DNA from: DAIUFH01 sp036844705
GTDB lineage: Bacteria > Bacillota > Clostridia > Tissierellales > Tissierellaceae
Reading direction: 5' to 3'
DNA length: 14,523 bases
Assembly (NCBI GenBank): GCA_036844705.1
Contig: DAIUFH010000055.1
Coordinates: 1 to 14,523, forward strand
A model generated the notes under the pieces. The model was not told the origin of the DNA, ran no database searches, and saw only the letters and a program-made list of their open reading frames with translations. Below are positions 7,057-13,962 of the stretch, in pieces (within the stretch, counting starts at the first letter, position 1; each line of letters opens with the position of its first letter). A program made the position numbers and the translations under genes.

Positions 7057-8096
7057 CTTAACTTTTTAAATATTTCCAATAACTTTAAATTGTTTTCTCT
7101 GTCCTTAACTGCAACCCTTATATGATTTTCCTTTAGTTCTTTAAAACTTGAACATTTCCTAATTAATATCCCTTTTGTTAAAAAGAAGTTGAAAACATAT
7201 TCTTCATCCCAATCCAATAGTTTTATTAAGATAAAGTTAGTATGCGTTTTATATGGCTCGATTCCCTTTATCTTAGATAATTCATTAAGTAGAAAATTTC
7301 GTTCTTTTTCTATATAAGCCTTACTTTCATTAATATAATCAATATCGTTAAATATAAATTTTCCTGCTGCATCCGCTAAGGAATTAACACTCCATGGCAA
7401 CTCTATTTTCTCAATTTCCATTACTTTCTGTTTAGATGTACACCCATAGCCAAGCCTAATTCCTGGCAATGCAAAGAATTTAGTAGCCGCCCTAATTATA
7501 CCTACATCTTCGTAACCATATCTTTTAAATAATTCTATGCTGTCATAGTCATCAGGACAAAACTCAAAAAAAGCCTCATCCAATAGTAAAAATGCTTTCT
7601 TTTCCCTTATTAATAAATAAATACTCAACAATTCATCCTTAGGTACCCTTAATCCATTTGGATTGTTGGGATTACCTAGTATTAATAAATCTCCCGGATT
7701 AAGAGCTTCACCCAGTTTGTCTATATCAATACTGAAATCATCCTCATAAGTCATTTCTTTAACCTGTTTTTCCATAACTATCGCTCTTTTTTTATATTCG
7801 GAGAAGGAAGGTAGTAAAACGACTATCCTTTTTGCTGAAATTATAAAATTGTTTATTATTTCAACAGCACCATTTCCAACAAGAACATTTTCTTTTTCAC
7901 ATTCTAAATAATTTGATACAGAACTCTTCAATTTTCTATACTTAATATCCGGATATGCTATCAATGTTTTAAAACTATCAATTAGAGCCTTATCTAGTCC
8001 CTGAGGAGGTCCTAATGGATTGATATTGCTGCTGAAATCTATCAGCTCTCCGTAAAATTTATGTTGATACGTCAATATATCTGCTCCATGTTCCAT
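7053..8096 (-). CDS. cobD: L-threonine-O-3-phosphate decarboxylase CobD (PLP-dependent)
   Basis: Makes (R)-1-amino-2-propanol O-2-phosphate, the linker that CbiB attaches to cobyric acid. It has the fold type I aminotransferase architecture. The N-terminal HGADILTYQHKFYG and DFSSNINPLGPP (20-31) are typical of CobD and set it apart from HisC, its closest paralogue family. Cofactor residues are visible: GNPNNPNG (141-148), D173 in LLDEAFFEF for the pyridine nitrogen, and K206 in RAATKFFALPGIRLGYG as the Schiff-base lysine. The 347-residue length is normal. AAGGTG precedes the ATG. The last codons and stop abut the element 6774-7056. It is separated from the ATPase gene by a 162-nt repeat-bearing gap. 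A HisC role is unlikely in this context. Confidence 0.93.
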   Translation of the reverse strand: MEHGADILTYQHKFYGELIDFSSNINPLGPPQGLDKALIDSFKTLIAYPDIKYRKLKSSVSNYLECEKENVLVGNGAVEIINNFIISAKRIVVLLPSFSEYKKRAIVMEKQVKEMTYEDDFSIDIDKLGEALNPGDLLILGNPNNPNGLRVPKDELLSIYLLIREKKAFLLLDEAFFEFCPDDYDSIELFKRYGYEDVGIIRAATKFFALPGIRLGYGCTSKQKVMEIEKIELPWSVNSLADAAGKFIFNDIDYINESKAYIEKERNFLLNELSKIKGIEPYKTHTNFILIKLLDWDEEYVFNFFLTKGILIRKCSSFKELKENHIRVAVKDRENNLKLLEIFKKLS

Positions 8097-8121
8097 TTTT
8101 TCACCTTCTTAATAAATTCTT

Positions 8122-8212
8122 AAACCCGAGATTCTTCGCTAACACTCAGAATGACGATGTTGTCATCCTGAGTTTAGCAGTATGATAACTGCTTACGAAG
8201 GATCTCGGGTTT
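8122..8212. repeat. Dispersed palindromic repeat, predicted cruciform or multi-arm hairpin
   Basis: Outer arms AAACCCGAGATTCTTCG (8122-8138) and CGAAGGATCTCGGGTTT (8196-8212) are inverted with one mismatch. Inside are CTCAGAATGAC (8145-8155) with GTCATCCTGAG (8162-8172), and GCAGT (8177-8181) with ACTGC (8188-8192). The transcript could therefore form a three-way junction with two side hairpins. It lies between the ATPase gene and cobD. Related segments are at 8225-8250 and 1319-1371, showing that it is a family and not a one-off terminator. No U-run follows on the minus strand beyond three U, so efficient termination is not obvious. Confidence 0.75.
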
Positions 8213-8224
8213 AAAAGATGAGTT

Positions 8225-8250
8225 CCCCAGGCTTCGCTCGGGATGACAAA
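8225..8250. repeat. Partial copy of the same dispersed repeat family
   Basis: CCCAGGCTTCGCTCGGGATGACA, just right of the complete palindrome, shares the GCTTCG-CT and GGATGACA building blocks of that family but lacks a matching second arm. It appears to be a truncated or diverged neighbour copy lying between the palindrome and the end of the ATPase gene. Confidence 0.45.
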
Positions 8251-8258
8251 TAAATAAT

Positions 8259-9041
8259 TTATACAATTTTATTTGGGATGAAGTATGGGCAATGATTTAC
8301 TTTGTCCTCATATACATCTGCCTCAATTCTAAAAACATTCTTCAATAATTCCGAATCCAATATATTCTTTGGATGACCATGTCTACAAACTTGTCCCTTC
8401 ATAAGTACATAGATTTTATCTGAGTATCGTGCAGCTTGATTTAAATCGTGTAGAACCATGACAACAGTTATTCCAAGTGTCTCATTTAACTCCTTAACTA
8501 ACTCCAAAACCTCCATCTGATATGAAATATCTAAATATGTAGTTGGCTCATCTAATATAAGTATACTTGGCTTTTGTGCTAATGCCATCGCAATCCATGC
8601 TCTTTGTCTTTCTCCTCCTGATAGGGTCATTACATTTCTATCTCTAAAGGAGAGTACTCCCGTTCTATCCATTGCCCACTGAACAATCTCATTATCTACT
8701 TTCCCTAATCTCTTTCTAAATCCAAGATGCGGAAATCTTCCATAAGATACTAAGGATTCAACTGTTATATCATTAGATATTGTTTTAACCTGTGGTAATA
8801 CAGCCAATCTTTTGGCAATGCTCTTTGTAGATATATTATTTATGTTTGTTCCTTCTAGGATTATTTCCCCCTCATCAATTTTTATAGATCTGGAAATGGC
8901 TTTTATAAGAGTTGATTTTCCTGATCCATTTGGACCAATAATAGTAACTATTTCACCCTTATTTACCTCTAAGTAGGCTTTGCTAACTGCAATTTTATCT
9001 CCATATTTAATTGTAACATTATTTGCTTTTATGCTTATGAT
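8259..9041 (-). CDS. ABC transporter ATP-binding protein, FecE/BtuD type, non-canonical start codon
   Basis: Energises uptake through the adjacent permease. Read from ATC at 9041 the protein has 260 residues, normal for this family. Motifs: Walker A GPNGSGKST (36-44), Q-loop near PQ (83-84), signature LSGGERQR (140-147), Walker B ILILDEPTT (160-168) and H-loop H198 in VLHDLNQA. The frame is open up to a TAG at 9047-9045, yet contains no ATG, GTG or TTG before a TTG at 8807, which lies after Walker A and cannot be the true start. The site fits ATC at 9041 (GAGG eight nucleotides upstream, giving (M)ISIKANNVTIKYGDK) or the next codon, ATA. It overlaps the permease end by 23 nt. Either a rare start codon or a start-codon mutation is implied. 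Confidence 0.85.
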   Translation of the reverse strand: MISIKANNVTIKYGDKIAVSKAYLEVNKGEIVTIIGPNGSGKSTLIKAISRSIKIDEGEIILEGTNINNISTKSIAKRLAVLPQVKTISNDITVESLVSYGRFPHLGFRKRLGKVDNEIVQWAMDRTGVLSFRDRNVMTLSGGERQRAWIAMALAQKPSILILDEPTTYLDISYQMEVLELVKELNETLGITVVMVLHDLNQAARYSDKIYVLMKGQVCRHGHPKNILDSELLKNVFRIEADVYEDKVNHCPYFIPNKIV

Positions 9042-10020
9042 AACCTACCCCTCTCTTAAGGAGATATAGGAAAAATGGTGCACCAAGGGCTGACATAACA
9101 ATACCCACTGGGATTTCCATCGGCTGAAATAGTACTCTTGAAATTGTATCGCACAGCATTACCATTGTTGCCCCTAAAAAGATAGTCCCAGGAAGCAAAT
9201 AGTGATAATCAGATCCTATAATCAATCTTGTAATATGAGGCACCATTAGTCCAACAAAGCCTAGCAATCCCACTACACTTACTGCACTTCCAGCTAATAG
9301 AGAAGATAGGACTATAAACATAAATCGTGTTCTTTCCACATTGAGCCCCAATCCATTGGCAACTTCGTCTCCAAGCAAAAGTATATTTAGCTTAGTCGGC
9401 AAAAACATGATAATTACGCTGCAAATAATAGTATATGGTAGAATCAAACTTACATCATTCCATGTAATTGAGGACAAGCCTCCAACCATAAAGCTTAAAA
9501 CCCCCGATACTCTATCAGGATAAAATGTCATTAAAGCATTATTCCCTGCACCAAATAAAGATGATACTGCTGTTCCTGCTAGAATCATCCTAGTAGGCAT
9601 AACTCCTCCATCCCAAGCTAGTAAGTAGATTAGCATGGTAGCTCCTAATGCTCCAACAAATGATGCAAAAGGAACAAGATAGAAATAACCCGGGAATAGA
9701 ATTAGTATAATGAGTCCTGCCAATCCTGCTCCTGCTGAAACCCCTATGGTTCCAGGACTAGCTAGAGGATTTTTCATTATACCCTGCAAAATAGCTCCCG
9801 ACAAAGAAAGATTTATTCCTACTAATGCAGCCGCAATTGTACGAGGTAGCCTTACATTCCAAATTATCTGGTAGTCAGTACTACCCTTGTTATAAAAATA
9901 AGTTTCTATAATTTCCCTAGGGCTTAATTTTACAGCACCATTACCAACGCTTATGAAAAATGTAACAACTGTCAAGATAAAAAACACTAGAATAATTGAC
10001 TTTTTCTTTACATTTTTCAT
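9019..10020 (-). CDS. FecCD/BtuC-family ABC transporter permease (corrinoid or siderophore)
   Basis: Membrane channel subunit that, as a homodimer, passes a corrinoid or siderophore from the binding protein into the cell. The 333-residue protein starts with a basic stretch and a hydrophobic segment (about 9-27) and continues with roughly ten hydrophobic segments. Family signatures are IIWNVRLPRTIAAALVG (53-69), NPLASPGTIGVSAGAG (84-99) and GFVGLMVPHITRLIIG (about 252-267), the last being the coupling region facing the ATPase. The ATG lies 4 nt after the binding-protein gene and lacks a strong ribosome site, suggesting coupled translation. The 3' end overlaps the ATPase frame. Location inside a B12 operon behind a cobalamin riboswitch favours a corrinoid substrate, but sequence alone does not exclude iron siderophores. 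Confidence 0.88.
   Translation of the reverse strand: MKNVKKKSIILVFFILTVVTFFISVGNGAVKLSPREIIETYFYNKGSTDYQIIWNVRLPRTIAAALVGINLSLSGAILQGIMKNPLASPGTIGVSAGAGLAGLIILILFPGYFYLVPFASFVGALGATMLIYLLAWDGGVMPTRMILAGTAVSSLFGAGNNALMTFYPDRVSGVLSFMVGGLSSITWNDVSLILPYTIICSVIIMFLPTKLNILLLGDEVANGLGLNVERTRFMFIVLSSLLAGSAVSVVGLLGFVGLMVPHITRLIIGSDYHYLLPGTIFLGATMVMLCDTISRVLFQPMEIPVGIVMSALGAPFFLYLLKRGVGYHKHKSK
9048..9055 (-). promoter_or_regulatory. Ribosome binding site placing the ATPase start at 9041
   Basis: The minus strand reads GAGAGGGG here, eight nucleotides from ATC (9041) when measured from GAGG. The in-frame stop TAG at 9047-9045 lies between this site and the start, so no upstream start is possible. The position supports initiation at ATC or ATA despite the absence of a standard start codon. 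Confidence 0.55.
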
Positions 10021-10024
10021 CTGA

Positions 10025-11050
10025 TTACTTATTAAATACTTCTGGATATAATATTTTTGCTAAATATTCATAAGCCTCTGCATATCTGTGATTGGCTTTG
10101 TAAGTGAATAAATCCTTAGGTAAAAAGATATATCTACCATTTTTCACAGCTGATAAGGAGCTCCAAGCTGGATTGGATTCTGCTTCTTCCTTGATTCTTT
10201 CCATTACCTTCTCTTGGTCACTACCATGATTTTGAACCAAAATGAAATCCGGATTATCTTTAATAAGTTTCTCCATACTAAAATTTTGGTCCTCTAGGAA
10301 ATCATTTGGTCCATCCACTATATTTATAGCATTTAAATCCCTAATGATCTCTCCAATTGTAGTATTGGATCCTCTTGCAGAAAGATTTCTTGATGAAGCA
10401 TACATTAGAAATACCTTTGGTGGATTACTATTTTTTGTTTTCTCGATTATCTCCTGTATTTCTTTTTCTATTGCTACTGCATTTTTCTCATATAAATCTT
10501 CTCTTCCATTTATTGCTGAAAATAACTTAACTATTTTGTAATAATCATCCTTGAATTTATAATCGAAAGCTATGACAGGAATATTATTCTGCTTTAATTG
10601 TGGTACCAATTCCATCTGGGAAGTAGTATTGGAACTTAAAATAACTAAATCCGGCTTTAAAGAGATTATCTTTTCTAAACTAATAGCCCCGGTTTTACCC
10701 ACTGTTTCAACTCCTTCAGTGCCAGAAATTGCTCTTCCTGATGTATCCTCAACCATTCCAACTAGCTCACCACCATTTCTAGTCCAAATATCTAAAAATG
10801 ACGCAAATAAAATTACAGCCCTTTCTGGATTTTTATTTATAGTAATTTCCTCTCCTGTCCCATCTGTAAATGTTATAGTATCTTCATTTATAACAATGCC
10901 ATATTCATCCCTTGACTCTACAGATTCCTCTTGATTTTGTACTATCTCCACATCTTTAGGTGCTGATACTGTTTCTGCACTGCAACCTACTAAAAAACTA
11001 ACTAAAGTTGCTAAAATTAAAATAAGAATTAAAAGCTTATTTAATTTCAC
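10025..11050 (-). CDS. Substrate-binding lipoprotein of the ABC transporter (BtuF/FepB type)
   Basis: Extracellular binding protein anchored to the membrane. The N-terminus is a lipoprotein signal: basic MKLNK, a hydrophobic stretch and the lipobox LVGC with the acylated cysteine at 23, followed by a short acidic linker. The mature part is a periplasmic-binding-protein-2 fold: ITFTDGTGEEITINKNPERAV is the usual entry strand, followed by LVGMVEDTSG, the SLEKIISLKPDLVILSS element and a long helix near 180-200 joining the two lobes. It starts at GTG (11050) with GGAGG six nucleotides upstream, one nucleotide after the cbiL stop. The permease and ATPase genes follow directly. Substrate (corrinoid against siderophore) is inferred from context only. 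Confidence 0.87.
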   Translation of the reverse strand: MKLNKLLILILILATLVSFLVGCSAETVSAPKDVEIVQNQEESVESRDEYGIVINEDTITFTDGTGEEITINKNPERAVILFASFLDIWTRNGGELVGMVEDTSGRAISGTEGVETVGKTGAISLEKIISLKPDLVILSSNTTSQMELVPQLKQNNIPVIAFDYKFKDDYYKIVKLFSAINGREDLYEKNAVAIEKEIQEIIEKTKNSNPPKVFLMYASSRNLSARGSNTTIGEIIRDLNAINIVDGPNDFLEDQNFSMEKLIKDNPDFILVQNHGSDQEKVMERIKEEAESNPAWSSLSAVKNGRYIFLPKDLFTYKANHRYAEAYEYLAKILYPEVFNK

Positions 11051-11051
11051 T

Positions 11052-11711
11052 TTATACCTCCTGCTTCCTTCCTAAAATTAATGAAATATAATCTTTATCT
11101 CTAAGAATTTCCTCTTTATCACTTAGAATTTCTTGATTATCTAAACTTGCTCTCTTCACATATGTATATTTAAAATCATGTTCATCGAGTTTATCCAGTA
11201 GCTCCTCTTTATTTTTAAATGTTTTCAAGATTGCAATAGAATTAAATTTATCCATTAAACCTTCATCATACTCATCGCAAAGTAAAAATGAATCTCCTTT
11301 AACTGTTAATGGAGTTTTGCTAGCACAAGCTGCCGCCACAAATGAAGGTATTCCTGGAACTATTTCAATGTCTATGTCCTTGTCCTTCAACTCATCCATG
11401 ATATATATAAAGGTGCTATAAATCATGGAATCTCCAATAGTTAAGAAAGCACCACATTTATCTGATGGAATTTCATTAAATATTGTTTCAGCTGCATTCT
11501 TATAATCCTCCTTGGTCACGTTGCCCATTGGAAAATCAATAAGTACAATCCTTTTGTCCCCAATAAATTCAGCTGCTGTATCCAACGCCATATTTGTTCC
11601 CTTGTTATTGGGTGCAAATATTATAGATGCATTTTTTATAGCATTAACAGCTCTAATTGTAAGTAAATCTGCTGCACCAGGTCCTGTTCCTATTCCATAT
11701 AATCTTTTCAT
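11052..11711 (-). CDS. cbiL: Cobalt-precorrin-2 C20-methyltransferase CbiL
   Basis: Methylates C20 of cobalt-factor II/precorrin-2, the first methylation after cobalt insertion. Class III methylase fold: GIGTGPGAADLLTIRA (6-21) with the CbiL/CobI-typical GPG-x-x-DLLT, TIGDSMIYST (91-100) as the second motif with the family's D-S-x-x-YST, and VPGIPSFVAAA (118-128). Length 219 residues is normal. I chose the ATG at 11711 because AAAGGAG stands five nucleotides upstream and MKRLYGIGTGPG is the conserved N-terminus. An upstream in-frame ATG at 11726 would add MKGVS, overlap the cbiB stop by 4 nt and itself encode the ribosome site. The gene follows cbiB and precedes the transporter genes. Confidence 0.94.
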   Translation of the reverse strand: MKRLYGIGTGPGAADLLTIRAVNAIKNASIIFAPNNKGTNMALDTAAEFIGDKRIVLIDFPMGNVTKEDYKNAAETIFNEIPSDKCGAFLTIGDSMIYSTFIYIMDELKDKDIDIEIVPGIPSFVAAACASKTPLTVKGDSFLLCDEYDEGLMDKFNSIAILKTFKNKEELLDKLDEHDFKYTYVKRASLDNQEILSDKEEILRDKDYISLILGRKQEV

Positions 11712-11716
11712 TGATA

Positions 11717-11723
11717 CTCCTTT
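11717..11723 (-). promoter_or_regulatory. Ribosome binding site deciding the cbiL start
   Basis: The minus strand reads AAAGGAG five nucleotides before the ATG at 11711. It lies inside codons of the longer alternative reading from 11726, which itself has no purine-rich site at useful distance. This favours the shorter CbiL. Confidence 0.7.
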
Positions 11724-12658
11724 CATCTACCTAAACATTTAATTAAATAATACATAATTAAAAAAACAATTTCTGTTCTGTACATTATCTCAATTGTATT
11801 CTTTATATGTTTTCTACAAATTTGATTTGTTTTATCTCCTATATAAGGCTTGTCAACATACACTCCATGATAATAGTTCCCTCCGCCGAGTTGAATACCC
11901 AGAAGTCCGGCAACAGCGCTTTCAGGATAACCACTATTGGGACTTTTATGATTTTTTTTATCTCTTTTCATTATCCTTAGTCCATTTTTAAAATCAAATC
12001 TTCCAATAGATGAAATATTCATTAATAATCCTGTAATTCTAGCAGGAATTAAATTGAATAAGTCATCAATTTTAGCTGGAAAATATCCTAAATCCTTATA
12101 CCTATCATTCATATATCCCAGCATCGAATCCATAGTGTTAACAAATTTATATAAAACCCCACCTGGAGCCCCAAATAGAAATATGTAAAACAAGGGACCA
12201 ATCACGCCATCAGATGTATTCTCAGCTACTGTTTCAACTGTAGCCATAATAATCTTATCTTCTGATAACTTTGACGTATCTCTACCTACTATATAGGACA
12301 ATCTCTTTCTACCTTCATCTAGCCCATTACCCAATGCCTTAGAAACCATAATAGCCTCATGATGAAGACATCTTGCTGAAATACAGGTATAGATTAAATA
12401 AATATTGATAATTGTATAAGCAATTTTATAATCTTCTAGAAATTTCAGTAATAAAAATGGGATTAGAAAGCCTATAACTACATTCACAATGACAATAATT
12501 AATCCAGAAGTTTTAAGTGACTTACCTGTTTTACACCACTTTCTAGCTAGATTTTCCTCAAGAGATATTAATCTTCCCATAAGTTTAATTGGATGCGGAA
12601 AATAATATGGATCTCCAACAATAAAATCTAGTATTATAGCATATACTATGCCTAACAT
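11723..12658 (-). CDS. cbiB: Adenosylcobinamide-phosphate synthase CbiB
   Basis: Integral membrane enzyme attaching the aminopropanol (phosphate) arm, the product of CobD, to adenosylcobyric acid. The 311-residue protein has hydrophobic segments at about 1-15, 52-72, 78-95, 150-165 and 292-307. Family motifs: LDFIVGDPYYFPHPIKLMG (10-28), RKRLSYIVGRDTSKL (117-131), TVETVAENTSDGVIGPLFY (140-158), then NTMDSMLGY and the DDLFNLIPAR region. PNSGYPESAVAGLLGIQLGG is the conserved C-terminal block. The ATG has GGGGGAG six nucleotides upstream. It is the first gene after the second riboswitch and its terminator, so it is the leading gene of the long operon. Its stop overlaps the longer alternative start of cbiL. 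Confidence 0.95.
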   Translation of the reverse strand: MLGIVYAIILDFIVGDPYYFPHPIKLMGRLISLEENLARKWCKTGKSLKTSGLIIVIVNVVIGFLIPFLLLKFLEDYKIAYTIINIYLIYTCISARCLHHEAIMVSKALGNGLDEGRKRLSYIVGRDTSKLSEDKIIMATVETVAENTSDGVIGPLFYIFLFGAPGGVLYKFVNTMDSMLGYMNDRYKDLGYFPAKIDDLFNLIPARITGLLMNISSIGRFDFKNGLRIMKRDKKNHKSPNSGYPESAVAGLLGIQLGGGNYYHGVYVDKPYIGDKTNQICRKHIKNTIEIMYRTEIVFLIMYYLIKCLGR

Positions 12659-12691
12659 CTTTTACTCCCCCTAGTTGCGTTGACCACCTAC

Positions 12692-12725
12692 AAAAACTCC
12701 CTGACCTAAGGTCAGGGAGTTTTTT
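12692..12725 (-). terminator. Intrinsic terminator of the cbiB-operon riboswitch
   Basis: ACTCCCTGACC and its reverse complement GGTCAGGGAGT form a perfect GC-rich stem with a very short loop, followed by TTTTT on the minus strand (and TTTTTT on the plus strand, so it could act both ways). It lies between the second cobalamin riboswitch and cbiB, 34 nt from the cbiB start. This is the expected layout for transcription attenuation when cobalamin is bound. Confidence 0.88.
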
Positions 12726-12778
12726 CAAATGCTAAATTAACAAAAATTGGATTTCCTTCCCACCGAAGGTTGCATACT

Positions 12779-12941
12779 TATATATCTAGGCAGGTTTCCT
12801 GGCTCATGATTCATCCTACTTTCAACGCCTTCCCGGATTTCTCCAGTGACATAATGCTGAATTCGTCATCAATTACAGTAGCGGGGGCTGCATGGGATTA
12901 TTAACCCATTTCCCTATTAATCTTTAGAACCTAATATATAT
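12779..12941 (-). ncRNA. Cobalamin riboswitch controlling the cbiB-cbiJ operon
   Basis: The minus strand carries the ordered B12-box elements: GGGAAATGGG, AATCCCATGCAGCCCCCGC followed by TACTGTAA, then TGTCACTGG, GGGAAGGCGTTG, GATGAATCATGAGCCAGGA and ACCTGCC. CTAGATATA at the 3' end pairs with TATATTAGG at the 5' end to close P1. Binding of (adenosyl)cobalamin should favour the terminator at 12692-12725 and lower expression of the genes downstream. An additional hairpin with arms CCTTC and GAAGG lies between aptamer and terminator (about 12755-12770). Its proximity to cobQ (aptamer begins about 57 nt after the cobQ stop) shows independent control of the long operon. Confidence 0.93.
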
Positions 12942-12965
12942 TATTCAATTTTAATTAAGTACAAT

Positions 12966-12995
12966 ATTATAATAATAATTTTTTTCAATAATCAA
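12966..12995 (-). promoter_or_regulatory. Promoter of the cbiB operon riboswitch
   Basis: The minus strand reads TTGATT (12995-12990), an 18-nt AT-rich spacer and TATAAT (12971-12966), followed about 25 nt later by the riboswitch P1 stem. The -35 box lies 3 nt beyond the cobQ stop codon. Vegetative sigma-factor type; predicted by eye only. Confidence 0.6.
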
Positions 12996-12997
12996 AT

Positions 12998-13834
12998 TTA
13001 CATACCTTTATTCAATATTCCATATATTCTTTCAATATCTAATGATTGTCTCAACGCTGCAGCTAATTTGTCATATTCTTTCTGCTTGTCTTCAGGATCC
13101 TTTAATTTGTTAGTTCTCTCCGAAATGCTATCCTCTTCATCTATGTTAAGGACCATGTATGGAATTATTCCAATAGTCGGAACGTTAATTAATTCTTCAA
13201 GCATCCTTGACCCAGGTTCTAGAAGCTTAACCTCTCCACGAAATTTGTTGATAATTATACCTTTGATAAATTTCTTTTCATCCTCGCCCTGAAGCATATA
13301 TGTACCATAAAGTGATGCAAAAACACCGCCTCGGTCAATGTCCCCAACTAATAAAACTGGAGCATTGGCCATCTTTGCCATTCCCATATTTGCGAAATCA
13401 TCCTTATTTAAATTGATTTCAGCTGAACTTCCTGCTCCCTCTATTACCATAATGTCATTTTCCCCAGCTAAACTATTGTATGCTTTCATTATATGCGAAA
13501 TTAGCATTGGTTTATATTTATAATATTCAACTGTAAACATATTTTCAACAACTTCTCCATTAAGTAATATCTGAGATGTATTATTACCTGTAGGCTTTAA
13601 AAGTACAGGGTTCATCCTGACCTCAGGTTTTTTATATGCTGCTTCAGCCTGTACTGCTTGCCCCATTCCCATCTCTAATCCGTCCTCGGTTACATATGAA
13701 ATTGATGACATGTTTTGAGATTTAAATGGAGCAACTTTAAAACCATCTTGTGCAAAAATCCTGCACAATCCAGCGGTTATTATACTTTTCCCCACATTTG
13801 ACATCGTTCCTTGAATCATTATCGCTTTGGCCAT
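12998..13834 (-). CDS. cobQ: Cobyric acid synthase CobQ/CbiP lacking the glutamine amidotransferase domain
   Basis: The full enzyme amidates four side chains of adenosylcobyrinic a,c-diamide using ATP and glutamine and is about 500 residues long; this one has 278. The ATP-dependent domain is intact: P-loop GTMSNVGKS (9-17), PFKSQNMSS (36-44), TEDGLEMG (49-56), RMNPVLLKPTG (73-83), IEGAGSSAEINL (131-142), GDIDRGGVFASL (165-176) and IGIIPYM (221-227). After DEEDSISERTNK (232-243) the sequence jumps to EYDKLAAALRQSLDIERIYGIL (253-274), which is the normal extreme C-terminus of CobQ. The GATase domain with its cysteine and histidine is thus absent, in frame. It starts at ATG with GAGG seven nucleotides upstream and sits alone behind its own riboswitch. 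It may use free ammonia, a separate GATase, or be inactive. Confidence 0.88.
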   Translation of the reverse strand: MAKAIMIQGTMSNVGKSIITAGLCRIFAQDGFKVAPFKSQNMSSISYVTEDGLEMGMGQAVQAEAAYKKPEVRMNPVLLKPTGNNTSQILLNGEVVENMFTVEYYKYKPMLISHIMKAYNSLAGENDIMVIEGAGSSAEINLNKDDFANMGMAKMANAPVLLVGDIDRGGVFASLYGTYMLQGEDEKKFIKGIIINKFRGEVKLLEPGSRMLEELINVPTIGIIPYMVLNIDEEDSISERTNKLKDPEDKQKEYDKLAAALRQSLDIERIYGILNKGM

Positions 13835-13874
13835 TGTTGTACCTCTTTTTCTAAAATCTATGCATCTACCAGCA

Positions 13875-13910
13875 CAAAAAATACACCTATCTTACAAAAG
13901 ACAAGTGTAT
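13875..13910 (-). terminator. Intrinsic terminator of the cobQ riboswitch
   Basis: On the minus strand ATACACTTGTCT, a 6-nt loop and AGATAGGTGTAT pair over 12 positions with two G-U wobbles, followed by TTTTTTG. It lies between the first cobalamin riboswitch and cobQ. An AAAAGC/GCTTTT hairpin immediately upstream (13912-13934) could be part of the alternative antiterminating fold. Confidence 0.78.
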
Positions 13911-13962
13911 AAAAAGCGCTGTATAATAGCTTTTCACTTTCTTATCCATCGTAAGAAATGAG

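Noticed and set aside
8122..8212. Palindrome considered as a simple intrinsic terminator after the ATPase gene
   Set aside because: The minus strand lacks a proper U-run after the stem, the structure is branched, and related pieces occur at other sites in the window; a repeat family explains it better.
8259..8807. A 182-residue ATPase starting at TTG 8807
   Set aside because: It would lack Walker A and the Q-loop region begins at its very first residues; the upstream frame encodes a perfect Walker A with the right spacing, so the gene must start near 9041.
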